A stretch of 58,781 nt of DNA from Lachnospiraceae bacterium. Its GTDB lineage: Bacteria > Bacillota > Clostridia > Lachnospirales > Lachnospiraceae. Positions 1 through 9,218 of this stretch are shown piece after piece (within the stretch, counting starts at the first letter, position 1; each line of letters starts with the position of its first letter). The stretch lies in assembly GCA_014803415.1 (NCBI GenBank), contig JAAVBZ010000023.1:203329-262109 (forward strand), written 5' to 3'. The position numbers and the translations under genes were made by a program. The notes beneath the pieces were generated by a model. It made no database searches. It was not told where the DNA came from and saw only the letters and a program-made list of their open reading frames with translations.

Positions 1-423
1 CTGATGACGATCTATATCTGTTATGGGCTCATACCGGGCGGCGAAGGAGATTTTCCGTATCTGGTATTATTATTCGTAATCTGCATTTTGGGATATTTGT
101 GGTACAATGCCACTCCCAGCCGTCTGATGATGGGAGATGCAGGCTCCCGGGCTATGGGCATTTTCATCAGTATAGCGGTACTGAAAACAGGAAGTCCCCT
201 GCTTTATATTCCGGTTGCCCTTGTTCTTATTTTAGACGGAGGGCTTGGAATTTTAAAGGTGTCGCTGCTGCGTTTTTTTAAGATTCGCATTCTGAAAAAT
301 ACCAGGACCCCTCTCCATGATCATGTGCGGAAGAACAAGGGATGGTCCAATACACAGACAGTTTTCAGATTTGCCATCATACAGATCATAGTATCATTTG
401 TTACAGTTTATCTTGTATTATAG
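1..423 (+). CDS. MraY-type phospho-N-acetylmuramoyl-pentapeptide transferase, C-terminal part
   Basis: The frame is open from the left edge, so the N-terminus lies outside the window; only about 140 residues are visible. Membrane segments are clear, together with LMMGDAGSRAMG, the MGDxGS metal-binding signature of this family, and PLHDH near residue 106, the counterpart of the PLHHH motif of MraY. The RFAIIQ ending also matches the family. These enzymes move a sugar phosphate from a UDP sugar to undecaprenyl phosphate on the inner face of the membrane. MraY is more likely than a WecA-type enzyme because of the histidine motif, but PLHDH is not the canonical triplet, so an MraY-like paralogue is possible. 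The downstream gene is unrelated peptidoglycan-wise. Confidence 0.75.
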   Translation: MMTIYICYGLIPGGEGDFPYLVLLFVICILGYLWYNATPSRLMMGDAGSRAMGIFISIAVLKTGSPLLYIPVALVLILDGGLGILKVSLLRFFKIRILKNTRTPLHDHVRKNKGWSNTQTVFRFAIIQIIVSFVTVYLVL

Positions 424-441
424 GAAATTCCTCCAAAGAGC

Positions 442-483
442 GGAAGAACCGAAGGTTCTTCCCAAGATAATCGCGAAGCGATT
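442..483 (+). other. Two adjacent hairpins with GAA loops
   Basis: GGAAGAACC (442-450) and GGTTCTTCC (454-462) enclose a GAA loop. Seven bases later AATCGC (469-474) and GCGATT (478-483) enclose another GAA loop. Both are perfect stems between the transferase stop and the dCMP deaminase start. There is no strong T-run, so this may be an RNA processing or stability element rather than a simple terminator. Confidence 0.5.
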
Positions 484-517
484 TTCTTGTATCTATGAAA
501 TAGACAAAGGAGTACAG

Positions 518-1009
518 ATGAAAGAAAGAAGAGATAAAGTGAACTATTACCTGGATCTGGCTGAAAGCGTATCCCAAAGGGGAACCTGCCTTCGCCGTAA
601 TTATGGTGCGGTCATTGTAAAAAATGATGAGGTCATTTCCACAGGATATGTGGGAGCGCCCCGGGGCAGAAAAAACTGCAATGATATGGGGAAATGTATC
701 CGGGAAGAAATGAATATTCCAAGGGGAGAGAGGTATGAGCTGTGCCGGAGCGTACATGCCGAGGCCAATGCTATTATCAGCGCATCCAGAGATAAGATGA
801 TCGGAGGCCGTATGTATCTTGCAGGAAGAGATGCAAGAACGGGAGAATATATTTCCAACTCCAACAGCTGTTCTATGTGTAAGAGAATGATTATCAATGC
901 AGGAATTGAAAAAGTATATGTCCGCGATGACAAAGACAATTATCGTGAAATCGATGTACAGGACTGGATCGACAATGACGAATCCCTGTCCGGTGTTATG
1001 GGGTATTGA
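518..1009 (+). CDS. dCMP deaminase / ComEB-like cytidine deaminase family protein
   Basis: Zinc-dependent deaminase of the dCMP deaminase group, which converts dCMP to dUMP for dTMP synthesis. The zinc ligands are visible: His in HAE at about residue 80, and the two cysteines of SCSMC at about residues 118 and 121. The usual motif is PCxxC; here serine replaces the proline, a tolerated variation. The length of 163 residues fits the family. The start at 518 is chosen because it follows AAAGGAG at good spacing; the frame is open further upstream but without a ribosome site. The next gene begins almost at once, suggesting co-transcription. Confidence 0.85.
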   Translation: MKERRDKVNYYLDLAESVSQRGTCLRRNYGAVIVKNDEVISTGYVGAPRGRKNCNDMGKCIREEMNIPRGERYELCRSVHAEANAIISASRDKMIGGRMYLAGRDARTGEYISNSNSCSMCKRMIINAGIEKVYVRDDKDNYREIDVQDWIDNDESLSGVMGY

Positions 1010-1011
1010 TC

Positions 1012-1854
1012 ATGGAATATGAATTGAATATGCTGTTTCCGGGCGGCAAAAAGAAGGCGCTGACCTTTAGTTATGATGACGGAACCATTCATGACAGAAA
1101 ACTGGTGGCGGTTATGAACAAATATGGAATGAAAGGAACCTTTAACTTGAATTCCGGATTGTTCGGCAGACATGAGCGGAAGGTTATTGGCGGATTTGAT
1201 ACTGATTTTACAAGAATAGGTGCTGAGGAAGTAAAAGACCTTTATGCAGGGCATGAAGTGGCTTCCCATACAGTAAATCATCCTTTCCTTACAAGGCTTC
1301 CTTCCAATATGGGAGCAAAGGAAATCTTGCAGGACCGCAGCAATCTGGAGGGCCTGACAGGGGAACTGGTGAGAGGTTTTGCATATCCTTACGGGGCATA
1401 CGATGAAAAAGTTGAAGAAGTTTTAAGTGCCTGCGGCATTGAGTATGCAAGAACAGTAAACAGTACGGATAGATTTGACATTCCCCGGGATTTTCTGGAA
1501 TGGCATCCCACCTGTCACCATGATTCGCCAAAACTTATGGAACTGGCGGAGAAGTTCTGCAAAGAAAGTGCCCAGGAGGCTGAGATATTTTACCTTTGGG
1601 GGCACAGCTACGAATTCAGCCAGAAAGACAATTGGCAGGTAATAGAAGATTTTATGAAATATGTTTCTGATTACAAAGAGCATATCTGGCTGGCCGCCAA
1701 TATTGAAATAACAGACTATGTGGAGGCATTTAAAAAACTCAGACGTTCTACTGACGGCAGGATCATTTATAATCCTGCCGGAATGACACTTTGGTTTGCA
1801 ATGAACGGAGAGGTTCATTGTATACATGGAAATGAAAAATATGGACCTTTATGA
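1012..1854 (+). CDS. Polysaccharide deacetylase (NodB homology domain)
   Basis: Carbohydrate esterase family 4-type protein of about 280 residues. TFSYDDG near residue 20 carries the catalytic and metal-binding aspartates, SHTVNH at about residue 85 gives the H-x3-H metal site, and AYPYGAYD is the third family motif. Such enzymes remove N-acetyl groups from peptidoglycan or other glycans. No signal peptide is visible, so the site of action is uncertain. A TTG at 1006 is an alternative start; ATG 1012 is preferred. The last 29 bases overlap the next gene, a sign of translational coupling. Confidence 0.8.
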   Translation: MEYELNMLFPGGKKKALTFSYDDGTIHDRKLVAVMNKYGMKGTFNLNSGLFGRHERKVIGGFDTDFTRIGAEEVKDLYAGHEVASHTVNHPFLTRLPSNMGAKEILQDRSNLEGLTGELVRGFAYPYGAYDEKVEEVLSACGIEYARTVNSTDRFDIPRDFLEWHPTCHHDSPKLMELAEKFCKESAQEAEIFYLWGHSYEFSQKDNWQVIEDFMKYVSDYKEHIWLAANIEITDYVEAFKKLRRSTDGRIIYNPAGMTLWFAMNGEVHCIHGNEKYGPL

Positions 1855-3127
1855 AAAAACACTGCCCCTTGCTGATAAGATCATGAGTTATGCAAGGGAC
1901 AGTATTCTTGTGAATATGCGTTTTTTAGATGTTGCCATGTCAGTGCTCGTGCCAAAGCCCATGAAGGATACAGGCTGTATTGCATCAGATGGAAAGACGC
2001 TGTTCTATGACCCTGTTTTTTTATTGAAAAAGTATAAAGAAGAGCCGGCTTATGCGCTGAGGATCTATCTGCATATTTTGTTCCATATGATATTTTTTCA
2101 TGGTTTTGGCTATGACAAACTGGAGCAGGATAAATGGAATGCAGCGGCGGATATAGCCGTAGAGAATACCATTTTAGAACTGGGCATTCCGGGCGGGACT
2201 CTTAAAAAAGATGAAGGGGCGCTTAGAAAGCTGAAGGTTCTGAAAGAGGATATCAGCGTCCTGACAGCGGAAAAAATTTATTATTATCTGAAAAACAATT
2301 ACATCAGCGAAAATGAAATGGCGGAATATACGAAATATTTCTGCATGGACGCCCATATTTATTGGCATAGCGACGAGTCAGAGGAACTGGTCATTACTCT
2401 GGAGCAGTGGAAAAAACTGAGCGAAAGGGTGCAGGCAGACCTGAAATCTTTTTCCAGCGGTAAGAATAATTCAGAAAGCCTTACCAAAAATCTGTCAGCG
2501 GCACTGAAAGACAGGTATGATTATACGGATCTGCTCAAACGTTTTACTGTTATGAATGAAGATATGCAGATAAACGATGATGAGTTTGACTATATTTACT
2601 ATACTTATGGACTGGATCATTATGGAAATATGCCTCTTGTAGAGCCTCTGGAGTACAGGGACAGCAAAAAGATCAAAGAATTCGTGATAGCGATCGACAC
2701 CTCAGCTTCCTGCAGAGGGCCCATCGTACAGGCTTTTCTTAAGAAAACTTACTCTATCTTAAAAGGAGAAGAGAATTTCTTTAAGAAAATGAATGTCCAT
2801 ATAATCCAGTGTGACAGCGAGGTACAGAAAGATACCAGGATCACCTGTCAGGACGACTTTGACTATTTTCTGGCCAATGAAAAGCTGTCAGGATTTGGCT
2901 CCACTGATTTCAGGCCGGTTTTTTCTCATGTGGAGGAGCTGCTAAATAAAGGGGAATTTGAAAATCTGAAGGGTCTTATTTATTTTACTGACGGGTACGG
3001 CGTGTATCCGGCGAGTATGCCGCCTTATGAGGTAATGTTTGTATTTCTTGATAATGGAGATGAAGGACCGGAGGTTCCGCCATGGGCAGTAAAGGTACTG
3101 CTGGATTATGAGGAACTGGAGGATTAA
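1826..3127 (+). CDS. DUF2201-type putative metallopeptidase with VWA-like domain
   Basis: About 430 residues. The N-terminal half has LHILFHMIFFH near residue 85, resembling an HExxH-like metal site in which the glutamate is not conserved, as in the DUF2201 N-terminal domain. The C-terminal half from about residue 285 begins VIAIDTSASC, a DxSxS MIDAS-like metal site typical of von Willebrand factor A-like domains, and later has IYFTDG. The following gene is a MoxR-type AAA ATPase, the classical partner of VWA proteins; such pairs act as chaperone modules that load cofactors or remodel complexes. The substrate is unknown. ATG codons at 1832 and 1841 are alternative starts. Confidence 0.7.
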   Translation: MEMKNMDLYEKTLPLADKIMSYARDSILVNMRFLDVAMSVLVPKPMKDTGCIASDGKTLFYDPVFLLKKYKEEPAYALRIYLHILFHMIFFHGFGYDKLEQDKWNAAADIAVENTILELGIPGGTLKKDEGALRKLKVLKEDISVLTAEKIYYYLKNNYISENEMAEYTKYFCMDAHIYWHSDESEELVITLEQWKKLSERVQADLKSFSSGKNNSESLTKNLSAALKDRYDYTDLLKRFTVMNEDMQINDDEFDYIYYTYGLDHYGNMPLVEPLEYRDSKKIKEFVIAIDTSASCRGPIVQAFLKKTYSILKGEENFFKKMNVHIIQCDSEVQKDTRITCQDDFDYFLANEKLSGFGSTDFRPVFSHVEELLNKGEFENLKGLIYFTDGYGVYPASMPPYEVMFVFLDNGDEGPEVPPWAVKVLLDYEELED

Positions 3128-3130
3128 GGA

Positions 3131-4651
3131 ATGAATATTAAGCAGGCAAAGGACTATATAGAAAATACGGTCCGTTTATATTTGAAGAAAAATGAATTTG
3201 GAGAGTACCGAATACCGGTAGTACGGCAGAGACCTATCTTTTTACTGGGGGCGCCTGGAATCGGTAAAACTGCTGTCATGGAACAGATCGCGCAGGATCT
3301 GTCAGTGGCTCTGGTATCCTATTCCATGACCCACCATACCAGGCAGTCTGCTCTGGGGCTTCCCTTTATATCGCACAGGGAATATGAGGGACTTAAGATA
3401 GATGTATCCGAGTATACAATGAGTGAGATCATTGCTTCCATTTATGAGGTGATGGAGGAAAGCGGCATAAAGGAAGGAATCCTTTTTTTAGATGAGATCA
3501 ACTGTGTATCTGAAACGCTGGCGCCATCCATGCTGCAGTTTTTGCAGTATAAGGTATTTGGCCGTCATAAAGTTCCTGAGGGCTGGGTCATTGTTACTGC
3601 GGGGAATCCGCCTGAGTACAACAAGTCAGTGCGGGAATTTGACGTAGTCACCATGGACCGGTTAAAAGTGCTTTCAGTGGAAGCAGATTATCAGGTTTGG
3701 AAAGATTACGCCATGGAGCGGGGACTCCATACGGCAGTTTTGAATTTCCTGGAGCTGAAAAAGGAATACTTTTACCGAATTGAAACAACGGTAAACGGCA
3801 GAAGCTATGTGACAGCGAGAGGCTGGGAGGATCTGTCGGAAATACTGCTCCTTTATGAAGAGGAAGGCATGAAGGTGGAAGAGACATTGGTAGAACAGTA
3901 TCTGCGCAATGATAAAATTGTCCGTGAGTTTGCCGCTTATTATGATCTGTATAATAAATACAAGCGGGAATATCAGATAGAAGAGATCTTAAGTAAGACA
4001 GCGCCTGAGCAGACAGTGGAGAGAGCAAGGACGGCAGCTTTTGACGAAAGACTTTCTCTGCTTGGCATGTTAAATGATAAGGTAATGAGTGAGATCCGTG
4101 AAAATATGGAAACTGCCGATTATCTTACAGGTCTGTTCAAGGGGCTGAAAGCTATCAAGACGGCGATAGAAAAGGAGAGTGAGAATGTACCTTCTGTAGA
4201 AAGCATGCTGGAAAAGCAGTCAGAGGCACGTAAAAGGCAGATGGAATCCATGTTAAAAGCAGGAAGCCTTTCCGAAACGAAGAGACGTGAAAATAACCGG
4301 ATCATTCGTTTTATGGAAGAGGCCAGGAAAATGCTTTATCTGGAAAGCGTTTCCGGCAGTCAGGAAGCCTTTGTGATCGTGAAGGCTAAGTTTGAGAAAG
4401 AACTGGCAGAAATGAAGAAGGAGACCATAAGGATAAGGTCCCGTCTGGAAAATCTGTTTGCTTTTGTGGAAGAGGCTTTTGCAGAGGGCAATGAAATGCT
4501 GATTTTGGTCACAGAACTTACAGTGAACCATAACAGCGCCCGGTTTATCAGCCAGTTTGGATGCGATGCCTACCAAAAGCACAATGAAAAGTTGATGCTT
4601 TCCGAAAGGCAGATGCTTCTGAAGGAAGAAATTGAGGCACTGGATTTATAA
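3131..4651 (+). CDS. MoxR-family AAA ATPase
   Basis: 506 residues. Walker A is GAPGIGKT at about residues 40-48; Walker B is ILFLDEIN near residue 120, followed by sensor 1 in VTAGNPPEYN. This is the AAA_5/MoxR arrangement. The C-terminal third is rich in Lys and Glu and probably forms long helices or coiled coil. It starts 3 bases after the VWA-like gene ends, so the two are surely one transcriptional unit. MoxR proteins work with VWA partners to mature or remodel protein complexes. The target is not identifiable here. Confidence 0.8.
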   Translation: MNIKQAKDYIENTVRLYLKKNEFGEYRIPVVRQRPIFLLGAPGIGKTAVMEQIAQDLSVALVSYSMTHHTRQSALGLPFISHREYEGLKIDVSEYTMSEIIASIYEVMEESGIKEGILFLDEINCVSETLAPSMLQFLQYKVFGRHKVPEGWVIVTAGNPPEYNKSVREFDVVTMDRLKVLSVEADYQVWKDYAMERGLHTAVLNFLELKKEYFYRIETTVNGRSYVTARGWEDLSEILLLYEEEGMKVEETLVEQYLRNDKIVREFAAYYDLYNKYKREYQIEEILSKTAPEQTVERARTAAFDERLSLLGMLNDKVMSEIRENMETADYLTGLFKGLKAIKTAIEKESENVPSVESMLEKQSEARKRQMESMLKAGSLSETKRRENNRIIRFMEEARKMLYLESVSGSQEAFVIVKAKFEKELAEMKKETIRIRSRLENLFAFVEEAFAEGNEMLILVTELTVNHNSARFISQFGCDAYQKHNEKLMLSERQMLLKEEIEALDL

Positions 4652-4679
4652 GATTATTTTAAGTTTGGAGGATGGAATT

Positions 4680-5456
4680 TTGAAGATTGATTTATTTTCG
4701 ATAGGACCGGTTACGGTCCATGGATATGGCTTAATGATAGGGATCGGTGTGATCTGCTGTATTATAATGGGAATGAAGCGGGCAAAGAAATACGGCCTGT
4801 CAGATGATGCCGTGATCGACATTGCAATCTTGGGACTGATCGCAGGTTTTCTCGGAGCCAAGCTTCTTTTTGTGATCGTAGAGTGGAAATCTTTTATAGC
4901 AGATCCCTTAAGTTTGCTTGGATCGCAAGGCTTCGTAGTCTATGGAGGGATCACAGCGGGCGTACTTGCGGCGATTATTTACTGTAAGCGCAAGAAACTG
5001 ATATTTCTTGAATATTTTGATCTGTGTGCCGCTTCTATTGCGCTGGCACAGGCATTTGGCAGGATCGGCTGTTTTATGGCGGGGTGCTGTTATGGTAGGG
5101 AAACGGATCTGCCCATCGGAGTGATCTTCCCGGAGAGTTCGCTTGCTCCGACGGGAGTTAAAGTACTTCCCACACAGCTGTTTTCATCAGCCGGAAATTT
5201 CTGTATCATGTTCCTTCTGCTTTGGCATTATAAACACAGAAAGAAAGTGGGAGATTCAGGATTCTTCTACATGCTTTTATACGGTGTAGGACGTTTTTTC
5301 ATGGAATTTCTTAGAAATGATGACAGAGGTAAGGTGGGGGTTCTTTCTACTTCCCAGTTTATTTCCCTGCTTATTGTAGCTGCAGCTATTTTGCTGTTTT
5401 GCTGGAAGGGGAGAAAGCCGGTAGAAAAGGAAGTAAATGTAAATACAGGAGAGTAA
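4680..5456 (+). CDS. lgt: Prolipoprotein diacylglyceryl transferase
   Basis: Lgt moves a diacylglyceryl group from phosphatidylglycerol to the lipobox cysteine of prolipoproteins in the membrane. HGYGLMIG near residues 15-22 and GRIGCFMAGCCYGR from about residue 127 are the family signatures; the Cys-rich form of the second motif is common in clostridia. About seven membrane segments are visible. The frame is open from 4632, inside the previous gene, but TTG 4680 follows GGAGG with seven-base spacing and gives the expected start MKIDLFSIGPV, so it is the likely start. The Ntn-hydrolase lipoprotein at 56879 would be a substrate of this enzyme. Confidence 0.92.
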   Translation: MKIDLFSIGPVTVHGYGLMIGIGVICCIIMGMKRAKKYGLSDDAVIDIAILGLIAGFLGAKLLFVIVEWKSFIADPLSLLGSQGFVVYGGITAGVLAAIIYCKRKKLIFLEYFDLCAASIALAQAFGRIGCFMAGCCYGRETDLPIGVIFPESSLAPTGVKVLPTQLFSSAGNFCIMFLLLWHYKHRKKVGDSGFFYMLLYGVGRFFMEFLRNDDRGKVGVLSTSQFISLLIVAAAILLFCWKGRKPVEKEVNVNTGE

Positions 5457-5460
5457 CAGA

Positions 5461-6357
5461 ATGAGCCGTTCATGTGAAATAGAAGTAGAGGGCGGCAGTC
5501 TGATCTATCAGGTAAATGATGGACAGATACAGATAGAGCAGTGCCATGTAAGAGAATCCGCTTTTAAGATCCCGGACAGGATAGAAAATCTTCCGGTAAC
5601 AGTGATCTTGAAAAAAGCCGTTTTAAGCAGCAAGATACTGAAAGAACTTTGGCTCTCCGAAGAGCTGTGGGAAATAGGAGACTGGGCTTTTGCTCATTGC
5701 AGCCGCCTTGAAAAAGTATGGTTGCCGGAAAAAGGCATATCTTTTGGGAAAGGCGTTTTTAAGGACTGTATCGGGTTATCCCGAATATATTTTACGAAGC
5801 GGGAAGATGAAAAGCTGGCGGGACTTTTTGCCATGGTTCCTGTCATGCTGGATGCGGAATACCTGCTTACCCCGAAAGAGGCGGGAGATACGGCGTGGAT
5901 TGAAAAACTGGACGCCAGGCTGGTCACACTGCTTGATAAACCCGATGAGGAAGGGTATCTGAAACAGGTACTGTGCGGAGAAGAAGACCTGATGGCGAGT
6001 CTGGATATATATCTTGCAAACAGGCGTAAGGAAAAAGCCTCCCTTTGTTTTGCAAGGCTTTTGAATGATACAGGTTTAGGTCAGGGACTAAAGTCTGTCT
6101 TGCAGAAATATCTGCGGGAGAATACCAAAGGCTGTGAGTATGAATCTGCATGGGAGATTGTTTTTAAACAGCATGGACAGGATAAAGAATATTACCGTAT
6201 ATTTGCTGAATCAGGCTGTATCACAGAAGATAATTTCGACGGACTGCTCCTTGATATGGGAGAGAGTAATCCGGAAATGAAAGCATGGATGCTGCGGTAC
6301 AAAGAAGAAAATAGGAAAGAGGAAGATTTTTTTGCAGGGCTTTCTCTGGATGAATAA
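5461..6357 (+). CDS. Leucine-rich-repeat (BspA-like) protein of unknown function
   Basis: 298 residues. Residues 35-110 contain two or three repeats of the LRR_5/BspA type (ELWLSEELWEIGDWAFAHC, then LEKVWLP and FKDCIGLSRIYF). The rest is helical and shows no known catalytic motif. There is no signal peptide, so it is probably cytoplasmic, unlike most BspA proteins. It begins 4 bases after lgt and is followed closely by the GH3 gene, so it belongs to the same plus-strand run. Function unknown. Confidence 0.65.
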   Translation: MSRSCEIEVEGGSLIYQVNDGQIQIEQCHVRESAFKIPDRIENLPVTVILKKAVLSSKILKELWLSEELWEIGDWAFAHCSRLEKVWLPEKGISFGKGVFKDCIGLSRIYFTKREDEKLAGLFAMVPVMLDAEYLLTPKEAGDTAWIEKLDARLVTLLDKPDEEGYLKQVLCGEEDLMASLDIYLANRRKEKASLCFARLLNDTGLGQGLKSVLQKYLRENTKGCEYESAWEIVFKQHGQDKEYYRIFAESGCITEDNFDGLLLDMGESNPEMKAWMLRYKEENRKEEDFFAGLSLDE

Positions 6358-6373
6358 ATTGGGAGGGATAACA

Positions 6374-9169
6374 ATGGACAAAATGATTCTTGATTTTGAC
6401 AATTACAGCAAGACTGCAAGACAGGCAGCAGCGGAAGGCCAGGTACTTCTTCGGAATGATGATCATGTGCTTCCTCTGAAAGAACATACTCAGGTGGCGG
6501 TATTTGGAAGGATACAGTCACATTATTATAAGAGCGGTACCGGATCGGGCGGTCTGGTAAATGTGGTTAAGGTTACGGGAATTCTGGAAGCACTTCAGGA
6601 ATCAGATAAAGTTACCGTAAATGAAAAGCTTTTGAATGTATATAAGCAGTGGGAAGAAGACCATCCCTTCGATGAGGGAATCGGCTGGGGAAATGAGCCA
6701 TGGTCCCAGGAAGAAATGCCTATATCGGATGAGCTGGCAGCTGAAATTGCAGCAGAAACAGATACTGCGATCCTTATTATTGGAAGAACAGCGGGAGAAG
6801 ATCAGGACAATTTAAATAAGCCGGGCTCTTATCTGCTGGCTGAGAAGGAAGAACAGATGCTTGAAACAGTGCGCCGTCATTTTGCAAAAATGGTCGTAGT
6901 GCTGAATGTAGGCAATATCATTGATATGGAGTTTGAGGATAAGTTTAGACCGGATGCCGTTTTATATGCATGGCAGGGCGGTATGGTAGGCGGACAGGGA
7001 ACGGTGGATGTACTTACCGGCGTAGTAAATCCCAGTGGAAAGCTTCCGGACACCATTGCCTATTCCCTTAAGGATTATCCTTCTGACGCTAATTTCGGCA
7101 ATCAGGACAAAGATATTTATGAAGAAGATATCTATGTAGGCTATCGCTATTTTGAAACTGCAGCGAAAGAAAAAGTCCGGTATCCTTTTGGTTATGGCCT
7201 TTCCTATACGGAATTTACCAGTACTGTCACATCTTTTTCGGTATTGGAAGATAAGGCCGTACTGAAGGTATTGGTGAAAAATGCAGGTAAGTCAGCAGGA
7301 AAGGAAGTAGTACAGGTCTACGCAGCGCCTCCTCAGGGGAAACTTGGAAAACCCTCCAGAAATCTTGTGGGATTTGCCAAGACAGATGAACTTAAACCGG
7401 GGGATATGCAGGAACTTACGATTGAGCTGTCTTTTTATGCTATGGCTTCTTATGATGAAACCGGGTTGACCGGATATGTTTCCAGCTATGTGATGGAAGA
7501 GGGAACTTATCGTATCTATGCCGGAAATAATGTCAGAGATGCTAAAGAGGCAGGCAGCTTTATCATAGAAGAAACCAGACAGATAGAGGCTTTGTCCCAG
7601 GTTCTGGCACCGGTGGAGATATTTAACAGATTAAAGCCTGCCATGAAGGAAGACGGAAGCTGCTTTTTTGTAAAAGAGGAAGTACCTTTAAGGAAAGTAA
7701 ATCCTTCGGAAAAGCGGAAGGCAAACCTGCCTGAAGAAATTTCATATACAGGAAATAAAGGATATAAACTGATCGATGTTAAACATAGCAGGGTTTCAAT
7801 GAAAGACTTCATTGCCCAGCTTAGTGATGAGGATCTGTCCTGCATCATCAGGGGGGAAGGAATGAGCAGCCCTAAGGTAACGTCCGGTACGGCATCAGCC
7901 TTCGGCGGTATTTCGGAAAGCCTTAAAAGCTATGGAATTCCCTGCGGATGCTGTACAGACGGGCCATCCGGCATACGCCTTGACAGCGGTATGAAAGCCT
8001 TTAGTCTTCCTAACGGCACGCTGCTTGCCAGTACTTTCAATACAGAACTGGTAGAGAAACTGTATGGCTATACAAGTGTAGAGATGGTATATCATAAAGT
8101 GGATGCACTTCTTGGCCCCGGTATGAATATCCACAGGCACCCTTTGAACGGAAGAAATTTTGAATATTTTTCAGAGGATCCCTTCGTGACAGGTAAGATG
8201 GCAGCCGCAATGGTCAGAGGATTGCAGAAAGCCGGAGTGACAGGAACGGCCAAGCATTTCTGTGCCAACAACCGGGAAACCAGACGTCGTCATATAAATT
8301 CCGTAATCTCGGAGCGCGCTCTTCGTGAAATTTATTTAAAAGGGTTTGAAATTGCAGTCAGGGAAGGTAATGCAGATTCCATTATGACTACCTATGGAGG
8401 CGTAAACGGTATCTGGACAGCTGGCAGCTATGATCTGAATACAGTGATCCTTCGTGGTGAGTGGGGATTTACAGGTATCGTTATGACTGACTGGTGGGCA
8501 CAGATCAATGATGAAGGAAAAGAAGCCCTGGCCAATAATCTTGCCGCTATGGCCAGGTCTCAGAATGATCTTTATATGGTATGTGTTGATGCGGCTGTAA
8601 ACGGTACAGATGATAATACCCTGTCTTCCCTTAAAGACGGCAGCTTACTACGGGGAGAACTGCAAAGGAACGCCATGAATATCTGCAGTTTCCTGCTTCA
8701 TACCCATGCACTTGAAAGAATGGAAGGAATAGAGGCACAGGTAGAGATCGTGGGAGAAGAAGCATCAGCAGCCGGGCAGTATGAGGAAGCAGCTCATTAT
8801 AAAGTGGAAAATGAGATCACCATTAATCTGGAAGACGTGGATACAGGAAAAGGCGCAAACTATGTGTTTGCCCTGGATCTTGATAAGGCCGGCGGCTACC
8901 GGGTAGAAGTGACTGCAAAGTCAGAACTGGGAGAGCTGGCACAGATACCTGTAACCTTATTCTATCGGAACATACCCATGGCGGTTTTCAGTTTTAACGG
9001 AACAAACGGCAAATTGGACAGTCGCGTAAGGAAAGTATTGCTTCGCAATAGATGTATTGTTCTTCGGCTGTCTTTCGGACAAAGTGGGCTTGATGCGAAA
9101 GAGATCAGATTTACTTTTGATAAGGAGCTTAAGGAGATTCAGGATAGCGACAAGTATGCAGAAGTATAA
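6374..9169 (+). CDS. Glycoside hydrolase family 3 beta-glycosidase with inverted domain order
   Basis: 931 residues, probably a cytoplasmic beta-glucosidase because no signal peptide is present. The order is inverted: the alpha/beta sandwich comes first (about 20-230), then a fibronectin III-like domain (about 280-370), then the (beta/alpha)8 barrel from about residue 480. The barrel holds CTDGPSGIR, AKHFCANNRETRR and IVMTDWW, in which Asp at about residue 706 is the expected nucleophile. The inverted order is known from rumen and gut Firmicutes enzymes. ATG 6374 follows GGGAGGG; the open frame before it overlaps the LRR gene and lacks a ribosome site. The exact glycan is not predictable. Confidence 0.88.
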   Translation: MDKMILDFDNYSKTARQAAAEGQVLLRNDDHVLPLKEHTQVAVFGRIQSHYYKSGTGSGGLVNVVKVTGILEALQESDKVTVNEKLLNVYKQWEEDHPFDEGIGWGNEPWSQEEMPISDELAAEIAAETDTAILIIGRTAGEDQDNLNKPGSYLLAEKEEQMLETVRRHFAKMVVVLNVGNIIDMEFEDKFRPDAVLYAWQGGMVGGQGTVDVLTGVVNPSGKLPDTIAYSLKDYPSDANFGNQDKDIYEEDIYVGYRYFETAAKEKVRYPFGYGLSYTEFTSTVTSFSVLEDKAVLKVLVKNAGKSAGKEVVQVYAAPPQGKLGKPSRNLVGFAKTDELKPGDMQELTIELSFYAMASYDETGLTGYVSSYVMEEGTYRIYAGNNVRDAKEAGSFIIEETRQIEALSQVLAPVEIFNRLKPAMKEDGSCFFVKEEVPLRKVNPSEKRKANLPEEISYTGNKGYKLIDVKHSRVSMKDFIAQLSDEDLSCIIRGEGMSSPKVTSGTASAFGGISESLKSYGIPCGCCTDGPSGIRLDSGMKAFSLPNGTLLASTFNTELVEKLYGYTSVEMVYHKVDALLGPGMNIHRHPLNGRNFEYFSEDPFVTGKMAAAMVRGLQKAGVTGTAKHFCANNRETRRRHINSVISERALREIYLKGFEIAVREGNADSIMTTYGGVNGIWTAGSYDLNTVILRGEWGFTGIVMTDWWAQINDEGKEALANNLAAMARSQNDLYMVCVDAAVNGTDDNTLSSLKDGSLLRGELQRNAMNICSFLLHTHALERMEGIEAQVEIVGEEASAAGQYEEAAHYKVENEITINLEDVDTGKGANYVFALDLDKAGGYRVEVTAKSELGELAQIPVTLFYRNIPMAVFSFNGTNGKLDSRVRKVLLRNRCIVLRLSFGQSGLDAKEIRFTFDKELKEIQDSDKYAEV

Positions 9170-9218
9170 GACGATGTAAGCAGGAAAGTATGAAACATAT
9201 AAAAGGGAACTATAGATC

